Assembly: GCF_000218895.1 (NCBI RefSeq)
Contig: NC_015703.1
Span: 1,053,501 to 1,117,500, forward strand
Direction: 5' to 3'
Length of the DNA: 64,000 nt
Source: Runella slithyformis DSM 19594
GTDB lineage: Bacteria; Bacteroidota; Bacteroidia; Cytophagales; Spirosomataceae
The translations under genes and the position numbers were made by a program. This document shows positions 18,113 to 27,015 of the stretch, one piece after another. The notes below the pieces were generated by a model. That model searched no databases and had not been told where the DNA came from. It saw only the letters and a list, made by a program, of their open reading frames with translations. How positions within the stretch are numbered: the first letter of the stretch is position 1; every line of letters starts with the position of its first letter.

Positions 18113-19587
18113 ATGCACAAAACCTTACTCCAATCTCTAACTATCTTTCTTTTTGCTGGGGGGCAATACTACACAATGCCCAAGCCCAAAGCAGCCCATT
18201 CATTACCCGTTGGGATTTATCAAAAACAGGCGGGGCCGCTACGACATTGACATTTGGCGTAGCCACGGCCGGTACAGTAAGTTATACTTGGCAGCAGGTG
18301 GGTGGCGCTGCCTCCGGCAGTGGGACGTTTAATGGAAGTACGCTCACCATCACAGGCTTACCGGCTAATGCCATCATAGACGTGAGCATTGGCCCAACCA
18401 ATTTTCAAAGAATCAATATCAACAACGGAACAGACCGCGAACGCCTCATGGAAATAAAACAGTGGGGTACCGTGGCTTGGACCGGTATGCAATATGCTTT
18501 TTATGGCTGCTCCAATATGACACTCACAGCTACTGACACGCCCAACTTTACTGCCGTTACCAACATGAGTTCTATGTTTCGTAATTGTAGTTCTTTTAAC
18601 CAATCGGTGAGCAATTTTAATACCACGGCCGTGACCAATATGAGTGGTATGTTTTATGGTTGTTATACCTTCAACCAATCGGTAAGTAATTTTAATACCG
18701 CAGCTGTTACCAATATGCTTTTTATGTTTACCGATTGTCTTGCTTTTAACCAATCTGTCAGCAGTTTTAATACCGCCGCTGTTACCGATATGAGTTATAT
18801 GTTTTTTCGTTGCGGTTCCTTTAACCAATCGGTAAGTAATTTTAATATAGCTGCTGTTACCAATATGAGTTCGATGTTTTCTAATTGGGGTACTGCTTTT
18901 AACCAAAGTTTGGCTGCTTGGGGTAGCCAACTCAATGCTAATGTGGATCTATCTAATTTTTTAGATAACTGCGGCATGAGTGTGGCCAATTACGATGCTA
19001 CCCTCAAGGCTTTTGCGGCAGGTACAGTAACGGGTATAAGTATGGGAGCCACAGGCCTTAAATATTGCAGTGCAGAAACTGCCCGTACCCTCCTTACTAC
19101 CCCTATCGCCTCGGGGGGCAAGGGCTGGAGCATTTCGGGAGATTCAAAAAATTGCACGAGCCCCATCGTCCTTACCATTACGCCCGAAAGATCCGCTATT
19201 TGCCCGGGCGCATCTGTCACCTTAACCGCAAGTGGTTGTGCAGGCACAGTCACTTGGGTAGGCGGGCCAAGTCCACAAACGGGGTCCTCGGTCAGCGTAA
19301 GCCCTGCTGTTACTACTTCTTATTCGGCCAATTGCAGCACGGGTGGTACTGAAACCGTTACTGTTAAGGTAGCCACCAATACCGTTGCGGTAGGTTACGA
19401 TGTAATCACAGACAAAGAGCGGTTCAGGGCCGTCACTACCCTTACCTCCGCTAAGAAAGTAGGTCATGTCACTTTTACGCCCAGTGCCAACGTCGTCTAT
19501 GAAGCAGGCAATGCCATCACCTTACTTCCCGGCTTTACCGCAGAAAAATCGAGTACTTTCCAAGCAGAGATAAAGACGTGTCTATAA
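18113..19587 (+). CDS. BspA-like (DUF285) repeat surface protein with frame break in the signal peptide
   Basis: The body holds four to five DUF285/BspA repeats of the form AAVTNMSSMFxxCxxFNQSVSNFN (residues about 140-300). A beta domain and a 3-coathanger-stack-like C-terminus (YEAGNAITLLPGFTAEKSSTFQAEI) follow, typical of exported Bacteroidota adhesins. The obvious signal peptide MHKTLLQSLTIFLFAGG starts at 18113 but is one frame away from the body; the switch falls at a run of six G (18158-18163). Seven G would join MHKTL...GGAILHNAQAQSS perfectly. In the present state the open frame starts at 18022 without a good signal. This may be phase variation, mutation or a sequencing error. Confidence 0.72.
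18158..18163 (+). repeat. G6 homopolymer at the frame switch of the BspA-like gene
   Basis: Six consecutive G lie exactly where the signal-peptide frame and the mature-protein frame must join. Gain of one G (or loss of two) puts them in register. Short G tracts can slip, so this is a candidate on/off switch for surface exposure. Confidence 0.5.
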
Positions 19588-19684
19588 GGCAATCAGAGAT
19601 AATTTATAAAGAATCCGGCGGATAGGTTTGAACAGGAAAACACCTCTCCGTTGGGCATAGTGAGTACCTCCCCTTTGTGTGTAG

Positions 19685-19760
19685 CTTCGCCAAGGTCTGT
19701 GTCTCCACAGACATTTTGACGTAAGTTCTTCGCCAAGGTCAGTGTCTCCACTGACCTTGG
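19685..19760. repeat. Two copies of a short hairpin repeat downstream of the BspA-like gene
   Basis: The word TTCGCCAAGGTC[T/A]GTGTCTCC occurs at 19686 and 19730, and a third close copy sits at 17727 on the far side of the surface-protein gene. The second copy is a perfect hairpin CCAAGGTCAGTG-tctc-CACTGACCTTGG (19733-19760). The first has GTCTGTG-tctc-CACAGAC. Copies therefore flank the gene and may mark a transposable or recombining cassette. Confidence 0.65.
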
Positions 19761-19764
19761 ATTT

Positions 19765-19788
19765 AGGGCCGCAAAATTTTGCGGCCCT
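19765..19788. terminator. Perfect 24-bp palindrome, terminator-like
   Basis: AGGGCCGCAAAATTTTGCGGCCCT is a perfect palindrome followed by TTCCTATTT. It could end the transcript of the BspA-like gene 180 bases upstream. It also closes the hairpin-repeat block before the next signal-peptide gene. Confidence 0.5.
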
Positions 19789-19834
19789 TTCCTATTTAAA
19801 ATCTTTATTTTTAAGGGCAATTAACCTTCATCCA

Positions 19835-21808
19835 ATGAAACTACCCCTTTTACCCCTGTTTTGCCTTATGGGCACAATAGCGCTCGCCCAAACCCCCACC
19901 ATTCAGCAATCCATTTCGATGAAAAGCGCGGGCAGCCCGAAAATCTCCCCCGATGGCCGTTGGGTGGCGTATACCGTCACGGAAACCAATTGGGAAGAAA
20001 ATGCCTACGAAACCGAAATCTGGCTGGCGGATGTTGCCACCGGCACAAAATTTCAACTGACCAACTCCAAAAAATCAAACAGCAGCCCGGTATGGTCGCC
20101 GGATAGTAAAACACTGGCCTTTCTCTCCACCCGCGACGATAAAAGCCAAATCTACGTCATCCATCCGCAGGGCGGCGAGGCCAAAGCACTCACCAAATTT
20201 GAGACGGGCGTCTCCTCCTTTGATTTTTCGCCCAACGGAAAATCGATTGTGTTTTCCGCTACCGTACCCGATTCCAAAGCGTTTAAAGAACGCGTGGAAA
20301 AATACAGCGATTACGAAGTGGTGCAGCAGGATTATAAAATGACGCATCTCTACCTCCTGCCCGTTTCGGACACCGCCACCAAACTCCCCACGCCCAAAGC
20401 CTTGACCAAAGGGACGGATTTTTCGGTAGGGAATTTTTCTTTTTCTCCCGACGGCACAAAGATCGCATTTGATGCCGCCAAAAACCCCGACCTGATCAAC
20501 AGTCATACGTCGGATATCTACGTGCTTATGCTGGCCGATACCACCGCCCGCAAGATCGTGTCGCTGAAAGGCCCCGACACTGGCCCCGTTTGGTCACCCG
20601 ATGGCCGGCAGATCGCGTTTGTTACGGTCAACGAAGACGAATTCTTTTTTTACACCAATCGCCTCATTGCAAGCGTTCCGAGCGAAGGAGGAACCCCGAC
20701 CGTTTTGAGTCAGAGTTTTGACGAGAATGCCGGGTTATTGGAGTGGTCAGCCGAAGGGATTTGGTTCAGCGGATTGCAGAAAACAACGTCGCATTTATTT
20801 TTACTGAATCCGTCTACCAAGAAATTTACCAAAATCACGCAACCTGACAACCTCATCGGCAATCAGTTTTCGTTTACCAAAGATTTCAAAAACATCGCAT
20901 TTGTGATGGCTTCGCCCAATCAAATGGGCGAGATCGCTGTTTCTTCGATTCCTTCTTTTGCTCCCAAAATTCTGACGCAAATGGGCCAGCAACTCAAGCC
21001 TTACAAAACGGCCACTCGTGAAGTAGTCAGTTGGAAATCGCGCGACGGGGCCACCATTGAGGGCGTGTTGATCAAACCCGCCAATTATGACCCTGCCAAA
21101 AAATACCCGCTGCTGGTGGTGATCCACGGCGGCCCGACGGGAATCGACATGCCGAGCATCACAGCCGACCGCTACTACCCCATCGAACTGTTCACGGCCA
21201 AAGGAGCGCTGGTGCTGCGGCCCAACTACCGTGGCTCGGCAGGCTACGGCAAAGCATTTCGGGCGTTGAACGTCCGCAATCTGGGCGTAGGCGATTACGA
21301 TGATGTCATTTCGGGCGTTGATTTTCTGATTGGAAAAGGCATGGTCGATAAAGACAAAGTAGGGGCCATGGGATGGAGTCAGGGCGGGTATATTTCGGCG
21401 TTCATCACTACGTTCAGCGACCGTTTCAAGGCCACGTCGGTCGGGGCGGGTATTTCCAACTGGGCTACCTATTACCAAAATACCGACATTACGCCTTTTA
21501 CCCGGCAATACCTCAAAGGTACGCCGTGGAACGACCCCGAAATCTATAAAAAGACCTCTCCCATTTCGTACATCAAAACCGCTAAAACGCCCACCCTGAT
21601 TCAACACGGCGAATTGGACCGGCGCGTACCCATTGCGAATGCCTACGAACTTCGTTTGGCGCTGGAGGACCACAATGTTCCGGTAAAAATGGTGGTGTAC
21701 AAAGGCTTTGGCCACGGCATCACCAAACCCAAACAAATGCGACAGGTCATGGAAGAAAACCTGCAATGGTTTGGCAAATGGGTATTCGGCGAAGAAGTAA
21801 ACCGTTAG
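19835..21808 (+). CDS. S9-family prolyl oligopeptidase-like secreted peptidase
   Basis: 657 residues from ATG 19835, which starts the signal peptide MKLPLLPLFCLMGTIALAQ; an in-frame start at 19742 only adds repeat-encoded residues. The N-terminal beta-propeller carries WD40/PD40 strands such as KISPDGRWVAYTV and SPVWSPDSKTLAFLS. The C-terminal alpha/beta hydrolase has nucleophile Ser in GWSQGGY, Asp in HGELDRRVP and His in GFGHGIT. It probably trims peptides in the periplasm. A strong terminator follows; the next gene is also a peptidase. Confidence 0.9.
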   Translation: MKLPLLPLFCLMGTIALAQTPTIQQSISMKSAGSPKISPDGRWVAYTVTETNWEENAYETEIWLADVATGTKFQLTNSKKSNSSPVWSPDSKTLAFLSTRDDKSQIYVIHPQGGEAKALTKFETGVSSFDFSPNGKSIVFSATVPDSKAFKERVEKYSDYEVVQQDYKMTHLYLLPVSDTATKLPTPKALTKGTDFSVGNFSFSPDGTKIAFDAAKNPDLINSHTSDIYVLMLADTTARKIVSLKGPDTGPVWSPDGRQIAFVTVNEDEFFFYTNRLIASVPSEGGTPTVLSQSFDENAGLLEWSAEGIWFSGLQKTTSHLFLLNPSTKKFTKITQPDNLIGNQFSFTKDFKNIAFVMASPNQMGEIAVSSIPSFAPKILTQMGQQLKPYKTATREVVSWKSRDGATIEGVLIKPANYDPAKKYPLLVVIHGGPTGIDMPSITADRYYPIELFTAKGALVLRPNYRGSAGYGKAFRALNVRNLGVGDYDDVISGVDFLIGKGMVDKDKVGAMGWSQGGYISAFITTFSDRFKATSVGAGISNWATYYQNTDITPFTRQYLKGTPWNDPEIYKKTSPISYIKTAKTPTLIQHGELDRRVPIANAYELRLALEDHNVPVKMVVYKGFGHGITKPKQMRQVMEENLQWFGKWVFGEEVNR

Positions 21809-21813
21809 ACTTT

Positions 21814-21865
21814 AGACTTTCCAAGTTTGGCAACGGGGACGCCCAAACTTGGAAAGTCTGTTTTT
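21814..21865 (+). terminator. Rho-independent terminator after the S9 peptidase
   Basis: AGACTTTCCAAGTTTGG (21814-21830) pairs perfectly with CCAAACTTGGAAAGTCT (21843-21859), followed by GTTTTTA. It begins five bases after the stop codon. The 17-bp perfect stem is longer than needed and may also represent an interspersed repeat. Confidence 0.75.
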
Positions 21866-21890
21866 AAAACCCATAACCTTACCTTTATCA

Positions 21891-23423
21891 ATGAAAAAAC
21901 TATTTCTACCTTTTTATCTTTTTGTACTCTCCTTTACCGCTGCTGCCCAGCCCAAGTCTGACTTGGAAGGGATTGTCCAAAAACACGTCAAAAATTATTA
22001 CGGCGACCTGTATGACTTTATGGTTTTGCCCAGCAATGCGCACATCAAAGAGCAGATTCAACCGAACTTGGATTGGCTGAAAAAGGCCTTTGAAAAACGC
22101 GGCTTCAGCACCGAAGCACTGCCCACGGGCGGGCATCCGGTGTTTTTTGCCGAAAAGAGACCGGCTACGCCCGCCACCGGCCCGCTGAAAACGCTGCTGT
22201 TTTACATGCACTTTGACGGGCAACCCGTAGAGCCTGAAAAATGGCAGCAGGAATCTCCTTACAAGCCTGTTTTGAAAAAACGGGGAGCCAACGGGCAATG
22301 GGAAGCCATCGACTGGAACAATCTAAAAACGGGCTACGACCCTGAATGGCGCATTTTTGCCCGGGCCGTTTCGGACGATAAAGGCCCGATCCTGATGCTG
22401 TTGGCGGCCTTGGACATGATGCAAAAGGAAAGCATTAAATCCCCCTATCACCTCAAAGTGATCTTAGACAGTGAGGAAGAGATCGGCGCACCGCACCTGG
22501 CCGAAACCGTGAAGAAATACAAAGACAAACTGGCCGCCGATTTTCTGATGGTCATGGATGGCGGGCGGCACCTTTCCAACGAACCGACGCTTACCTATGG
22601 CTGTCGCGGCATTGCCACCATCACGCTGACCACTTACGGTCCCAAAACTCCCCAGCACAGCGGACATTACGGCAATTATGCCCCCAACCCTGCGCTGCGC
22701 ATGGCGCAGTTGTTGGCTTCCATGAAAGACGAAGACGGTCGGGTAACGATTCCGGGGTATTATGACGGAATAAAAATCGACGATAACGCCCGGAAAATCC
22801 TGGCCGCCGTACCCGATAACCCCGAAACCATCAAACAAAAACTGGGCTTTGCGGAGCCCGACAAAGTGGGAGCCAATTATCAGGAAGCCTTACAGTATCC
22901 ATCGCTCAACGTCCGGGGATTGGTCTGCGCCAATATCGGCGAAAAAGCCAACACCATCGTGCCCGAGGAAGCTACTGCCGAAATTGACCTGCGCCTCGTT
23001 CCGGAAACAGACCCTGACCGATTGGTGGGCCTGATCAAAAAGCACATTGAAGCCAAAGGGTATCTGATCTTAAATCGAAAACCGACGGATGAAGAGCGCC
23101 TGAAATACCCCAAGATCGTCACGCTCACGGAGCGGGAGGCACGAATGTTGCCTTTTCGCACCGATTTCGGCATTTACCCGGACCGCTGGCTGACAGCGGC
23201 CATGCTGCGCAGCTTCGGCAAAGAACCCATCAAAATACGCATGACGGGCGGCTCGGTGCCCATTGTGCCGTTTTTGCGCGAATTGAACTTACCCGCCATT
23301 CACGTGCCCATGGTCAACATGGACAACAATCAACACGCGGCCAACGAAAATCTGCGATTGGGGAATTACGTAGAAGGGATAAAAACCTGGATGGCGATCC
23401 TGACGCAGGAGCAAGTGAAATAG
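21891..23423 (+). CDS. M20-family metallopeptidase/dipeptidase, exported
   Basis: About 510 residues from ATG 21891 (MKKLFLPFYLFVLSFTAAAQ signal); an upstream in-frame start lies inside the terminator and is rejected. Zinc ligands appear in order: His in FYMHFDGQPV, Asp in RAVSDDKGP, the catalytic Glu and ligand pair SEEEIGAPH, Asp in MVMDGGRH, and a His near the end (NMDNNQHAANENLR). A lid domain intervenes at about 230-390. It probably cleaves dipeptides or short peptides in the periplasm, complementing the S9 peptidase upstream. Confidence 0.88.
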   Translation: MKKLFLPFYLFVLSFTAAAQPKSDLEGIVQKHVKNYYGDLYDFMVLPSNAHIKEQIQPNLDWLKKAFEKRGFSTEALPTGGHPVFFAEKRPATPATGPLKTLLFYMHFDGQPVEPEKWQQESPYKPVLKKRGANGQWEAIDWNNLKTGYDPEWRIFARAVSDDKGPILMLLAALDMMQKESIKSPYHLKVILDSEEEIGAPHLAETVKKYKDKLAADFLMVMDGGRHLSNEPTLTYGCRGIATITLTTYGPKTPQHSGHYGNYAPNPALRMAQLLASMKDEDGRVTIPGYYDGIKIDDNARKILAAVPDNPETIKQKLGFAEPDKVGANYQEALQYPSLNVRGLVCANIGEKANTIVPEEATAEIDLRLVPETDPDRLVGLIKKHIEAKGYLILNRKPTDEERLKYPKIVTLTEREARMLPFRTDFGIYPDRWLTAAMLRSFGKEPIKIRMTGGSVPIVPFLRELNLPAIHVPMVNMDNNQHAANENLRLGNYVEGIKTWMAILTQEQVK

Positions 23424-23513
23424 AATGACAGTTGTAAATGACGAATGAACGAATGACGAGTTACGAATAGAAAATACAATTCGACATTCGTCATTCTAAA
23501 TTCGTCATTCGAT

Positions 23514-24050
23514 TCATTCTTTCCCCAAGTTCAGTACTGCTTTGGCGCGGTCGTAGAAACCGGTACTCTTGAAAGTAAAGGTTTTGTGCAGGATATAATT
23601 GCTGACAAAACTCAACCCCATCCCCGCCAAAGTAGAGGAGGCTTCGGTTACGTTTATTTCCTTGTATTTTTCAGGGATGAATCCGTATGGAATTTTATAA
23701 ATATAGTCATTGGGGTCGGAGGCGTGCAAAATACTGAGGGTCAACGCGGCTACTCCAACTGTGATTCCGAAGGAAATCGCGGCTACAATACCGAATTTAA
23801 CCATCTCCCTGCGGGTTTTATTGGTATTTCGGGCGTCAAAAGCAAAAAGTTTGGTAAGGATAAAACCGACCACAAATGAAACAATATACCCCAACGATAC
23901 CGAGGAATAAAAATTCACATAATTACGAAAGAAACTCCCTGCGATAAACTGAACCGTTGCGCCTATACCCGCAATCAAGAAATAAATGATGAGGTCTTTG
24001 AAATTAAATAGAGTTGATTTTTTCTTCACCGGCGTAAAATAAGGCCACAA
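23514..24050 (-). CDS. GtrA-family membrane protein
   Basis: 178 residues with four hydrophobic segments (for example LIIYFLIAGIGATVQFIAG and VSLGYIVSFVVGFILTKLF) and the family's C-terminal SFVSNYILHKTFTFK. GtrA proteins are thought to help move polyprenyl-linked sugars across the membrane for cell-surface glycosylation. No glycosyltransferase is adjacent. The 90 bases between its stop and the M20 gene contain imperfect direct and inverted repeats of ATTCGTCATTC. Confidence 0.82.
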   Translation of the reverse strand: MWPYFTPVKKKSTLFNFKDLIIYFLIAGIGATVQFIAGSFFRNYVNFYSSVSLGYIVSFVVGFILTKLFAFDARNTNKTRREMVKFGIVAAISFGITVGVAALTLSILHASDPNDYIYKIPYGFIPEKYKEINVTEASSTLAGMGLSFVSNYILHKTFTFKSTGFYDRAKAVLNLGKE

Positions 24051-24191
24051 TCACCAAAAAATGGCATGAAGCGGTTGATATGAAGCAGCAAAATAAGCGC
24101 ATTTCGGCTACCGCCGCAAAAATCCTCCTCCTTTTTTATCAGTCATTTATCTATCGGTCGTTGGGAGAGATGTCCTTTTTGGCAAAAAAGA

Positions 24192-24244
24192 AAATCAGTT
24201 TCAGGCTTTGCTGCCCGAAAACAGCCAAAGCCTGAAACTGATTT
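24192..24244 (-). terminator. Terminator of the BlaI/M56 operon
   Basis: AAATCAGTTTCAGGCTTTG (24192-24210) and CAAAGCCTGAAACTGATTT (24226-24244) make a perfect 19-bp stem with a 15-base loop. Read on the minus strand, the stem is followed by TCTTTTTTG. It lies 19 bases after the stop of the M56 gene. Confidence 0.8.
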
Positions 24245-24262
24245 GTATACCCTAAACTGCGT

Positions 24263-26341
24263 TTATTTTTTCCGGACCGGCGCAGGGGTCGCCGCGCCCG
24301 AAGCCGCCTTGGGAGTGCGGGGAGCCCCGGATTCTTTCACCCGAGCAGGCGCGGCAGCCGCCTTGGGCGTGCGAACACGAACGCGCGGGGCAACCTCTAC
24401 GGGCATAGGCGGCTCAGGAGGTGTCATCAGCTCAATGGCCGAAGATTCCGCTTCCATTTTCTGCGAAAGTTCTTCGTTGATACGCTCCACTTTTTCCATC
24501 TGCGCCTGCAAATCAGCCAACGGCCGGCGTACGGTCTTCATTTGCTCACGCAATTCGCCGATCTGCTGGTTGATCTGCTGCATCTGCGTTTCGCGCTGCC
24601 TGATTTGGCCTTCAAACTGCTCAAGTTCTTTCTCCATTTCCGCTTCCGCCTTTTTCACCTTTTGTCCGTCGCGGTACATGAGCTGACTCCGTTTTTCCAA
24701 CACTTGGCTTCGCTCTTCGGCGGCTTTGTTCTTTTTCCATTCCAACAATTCCATCTTGCGTTCCAACTCATTGACCTTAAATTCATGCTGCTCCATCTCC
24801 AACCGAAGGGCTTCCATTTTTTGGTGTTGAGGCTCCATCAGTCGACTGAGACTGTCGATTCTGCGGTGATGTTCCTGCATTTTTTTATCATCAAATGGCA
24901 TGTTTAAACTGACTGCCTGAACAAAATTATTGGTCTGAACCCATTTGCCATCCACTTTCACGGAATCAATAATATGAGCAAGGTCTTCTGTATTAATGTT
25001 GATTTCTCCTAAAGCTTCAGATAACCCTTCAAAACCTTTTACCATTCCTTTCAATCCATCGTGGAGCTCATTTTCCTTTTCGATGATGTACAACAGAATA
25101 TCCCTTTGCTCTTGGTTTTTAACATTATCCAGATTCAACGTTCCTGCATTCACTTGTTCTCTCAACTTTTGGATATGTGCTGTTTCCAATGTAGATAAGA
25201 TTCTGTCTTTCCACATAATCTTCAATAGCCTGAAGTTTTCATCCATCTCGATCCTTGTCCCATGGACCTTATCTTTCAGTACTTTAATTGTATTTTTGGG
25301 TTTGTGCTGACGCGGTTTATCCGTCGGCTGAAACGCGTACACCGATACCCCAAACACTAACAGCACGAGCAGGATCAGCGCGTTAGGGCTCATTCTGCGC
25401 GACGGTTTTTCGGTCACCCCCAACACGCGCCGAACGCGTTGGAGCATCAAGCCTTTTTGGGACGCAAACGCCATGGCCAACGCCGGCGATTGGCGAAAGG
25501 TCTCCACCTCAGCCAACGCCCGGGCAAAAGCCAGCTTATCGCCGCACACCTCAATGGCAATATCGTCGCAGCAATGCTCCCGCTCCATGCGTACCCGCGA
25601 GGATACCCACCAAAGCGCCGGATGAAAGAAATACACCACCTCGACCAGTGATTGCAGAAGGTTGACCAAATAATCGAACCGCTTCACGTGCGCCAGTTCA
25701 TGCGCCAAGATCGCTTCTATCTGCTTCGCGGTCAGGCCCGTGGCCAGACCAACGGGAAGTAAAACGACCGGACGGATAAAGCCGATGACTACGGGCGTAC
25801 TTACCCGCACCGACTCAAACAGATGCACCGTGGCGCGAATGTTCAGCGTGGCGACAATCCGACGAAACATTTCCTGAATGCGCGATTCGGTCAATCGAAT
25901 CCCTTCGGCTTTCAATTGCTGAACATACACCCAACTGCCGACCAAACGCAGCAACAGCACCGAAGCGCCGATGACCCAAAACAGGACGATGGCCTCCAGA
26001 TTGCTCTGTAAAAACCAGAGCGTTTGTTTGTACCAAGGTAAAGCAACCATCACCTGTGAGCCCTTGGTGATGAAAGGTTGGGACAAATGGGTCACTCCGG
26101 GAAGGGTTGTCTGCAACACGCGCGGTTGGTAATACAGCGCAAACGTTGTTGCCGAGGCCATGACCTGAAGCACCAAAGCGCCGATCCCCGTCCAATAACG
26201 GCTATAGCTCGCCCGCCGACGCAGTAAAAATAAGAGACCCGCCGCGATCAAAGCGACAGCAAAGCCCTGCCAAACGGCGTGGAGAAGCATCCAGCCAAAG
26301 GCCTGAATGAGGGGTTCTGAAGAAATTGAGAAAAGTTTCAT
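24263..26341 (-). CDS. M56 (BlaR1/MecR1-like) membrane sensor metallopeptidase
   Basis: 692 residues. N-terminal membrane segments (for example GFAVALIAAGLLFLLRRR) surround a cytoplasmic zinc protease with HELAHVKRFDY. In the BlaR/BlaI paradigm this domain cleaves or triggers cleavage of the repressor. The C-terminal 330 residues differ from classical BlaR1: there is no penicillin-binding sensor. Instead there is a long Gln/Glu/Lys-rich coiled coil (about 470-640) and a Pro/Ala-basic tail. The signal sensed is unknown. Its start overlaps the repressor stop by four bases (ATGA). Confidence 0.85.
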   Translation of the reverse strand: MKLFSISSEPLIQAFGWMLLHAVWQGFAVALIAAGLLFLLRRRASYSRYWTGIGALVLQVMASATTFALYYQPRVLQTTLPGVTHLSQPFITKGSQVMVALPWYKQTLWFLQSNLEAIVLFWVIGASVLLLRLVGSWVYVQQLKAEGIRLTESRIQEMFRRIVATLNIRATVHLFESVRVSTPVVIGFIRPVVLLPVGLATGLTAKQIEAILAHELAHVKRFDYLVNLLQSLVEVVYFFHPALWWVSSRVRMEREHCCDDIAIEVCGDKLAFARALAEVETFRQSPALAMAFASQKGLMLQRVRRVLGVTEKPSRRMSPNALILLVLLVFGVSVYAFQPTDKPRQHKPKNTIKVLKDKVHGTRIEMDENFRLLKIMWKDRILSTLETAHIQKLREQVNAGTLNLDNVKNQEQRDILLYIIEKENELHDGLKGMVKGFEGLSEALGEININTEDLAHIIDSVKVDGKWVQTNNFVQAVSLNMPFDDKKMQEHHRRIDSLSRLMEPQHQKMEALRLEMEQHEFKVNELERKMELLEWKKNKAAEERSQVLEKRSQLMYRDGQKVKKAEAEMEKELEQFEGQIRQRETQMQQINQQIGELREQMKTVRRPLADLQAQMEKVERINEELSQKMEAESSAIELMTPPEPPMPVEVAPRVRVRTPKAAAAPARVKESGAPRTPKAASGAATPAPVRKK

Positions 26342-26706
26342 GGCTGTTTTTCGATTTGGTCTAAGAGTTTACGAATTTCGTCAAGTTCGGCGGGGGTGGC
26401 TTTGTGATTGCCCAGGGCGTGCATGACAAGCTTGCCTGCGGAGCCGCGAAAAGCGGTATCAACAAAGCGTTCCAGCAGCGTCGACTGCGTTTCTTCTTCG
26501 CTGACGTTGGCTTCGTATACATGCGAGCGGGCTTCCTCCAGGCGGGTCAAAAGTCCTTTCTCATACATGATCTGCATCAATTTGAGCGTGGTGGTATAGC
26601 CCACGTCTTTGTTTTCGGCGAGGCGTTCGTTTACCTGCCGCACGGTGCCGGGGCCGATCTGCCAAAGCACCTGCAAAATTTCGAGTTCTGAATCGGTTGG
26701 TTTCAT
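26338..26706 (-). CDS. BlaI/MecI/CopY-family repressor
   Basis: A 122-residue winged-helix repressor starting MKPTDSELEILQVLWQIGPGTVRQVNERL, which is the canonical family N-terminus. VGYTTTLKLMQIMYEKGLL is the recognition helix and wing, and a dimerising C-terminal helix bundle carries the usual protease-sensitive region. It forms an operon with the M56 sensor and probably binds three palindromic operators about 250-325 bases upstream, in its own promoter. Confidence 0.92.
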   Translation of the reverse strand: MKPTDSELEILQVLWQIGPGTVRQVNERLAENKDVGYTTTLKLMQIMYEKGLLTRLEEARSHVYEANVSEEETQSTLLERFVDTAFRGSAGKLVMHALGNHKATPAELDEIRKLLDQIEKQP

Positions 26707-26753
26707 GGATGGTGATTTGTTGTCATGCCGGAGGCATCTGTTTCACGTAAAAA

Positions 26754-26956
26754 CTTAAAGGCTCTTTCGAATTTGCAACTCGCTCTTTCGGATTTGCAAT
26801 CCGAAAGTCAACTGATAACAGGATTTGTAATCCCTGAAACTGATCGTATGTGCGGTCACCTGTCTTTCACTTAAAGGCTCTTTCGGACACTTAAAGGCTC
26901 GTTCGGATTTGTAATCCGAAAGTCAACTGAAAGGGGATTTGTAATCCCCGAAATCT
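26754..26956. repeat. Short repeat array in the BlaI leader
   Basis: Related units built on CTTAAAGGCTC[T/G]TTCGGATTTG[T/C]AATCCGAAAGTCAACTGA, with shortened versions GGATTTGTAATCC. Each contains a small palindrome such as TTCGGATT-tgc-AATCCGAA (26788-26806), with further copies near 26902 and 26935. The array occupies most of the untranslated leader between the repressor promoter and its ATG. Spacers are irregular and units are not identical, so this is not CRISPR. It looks like a REP-type repeat cluster. Confidence 0.65.
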
Positions 26957-26959
26957 ACC

Positions 26960-26975
26960 TACGAATAATTTCGTA
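26960..26975. promoter_or_regulatory. BlaI-type operator 1
   Basis: TACGAATAATTTCGTA has perfect outer arms TACGAA/TTCGTA. It lies directly downstream of the -7 element on the minus strand, over the likely transcription start of the repressor operon. Binding by the adjacent BlaI-like repressor is inferred from position and from repetition of the same palindrome. Confidence 0.7.
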
Positions 26976-26976
26976 G

Positions 26977-27008
26977 CAAACATATACGAAGAGTTTCGTA
27001 ATACCAAA
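26977..27008 (-). promoter_or_regulatory. Promoter of the BlaI/M56 operon
   Basis: On the minus strand there is a -33 TTTG (27005-27008), a 20-base spacer and a -7 TATGTTTG (26977-26984). This exactly matches the Bacteroidota housekeeping consensus TTTG-N19..21-TAnnTTTG. Operator 2 fills the spacer, operator 1 follows the -7 element and operator 3 lies upstream of -33. The leader to the ATG at 26706 is about 260 bases long and contains the repeat array. Confidence 0.75.
26985..27000. promoter_or_regulatory. BlaI-type operator 2
   Basis: TACGAAGAGTTTCGTA lies entirely between the -33 and -7 elements of the minus-strand promoter. A bound repressor dimer here would block polymerase directly. 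It shares the TACGAA/TTCGTA arms with the two neighbouring sites. Confidence 0.72.
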
Positions 27009-27015
27009 TTTTTTA

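Noticed and set aside
18068-18250. Separate 60-residue gene carrying a signal peptide
   Set aside because: Its hydrophobic part is the missing signal of the BspA-like protein in the other frame; the remaining residues are not protein-like.
24263-26341. Classical BlaR1 beta-lactam resistance sensor
   Set aside because: No penicillin-binding domain motifs (SxxK, KTG) in the C-terminus and no beta-lactamase gene in the operon.
26754-26956. CRISPR array
   Set aside because: Units are unequal, spacers irregular and short, units contain small palindromes typical of REP repeats, and no cas gene is near.
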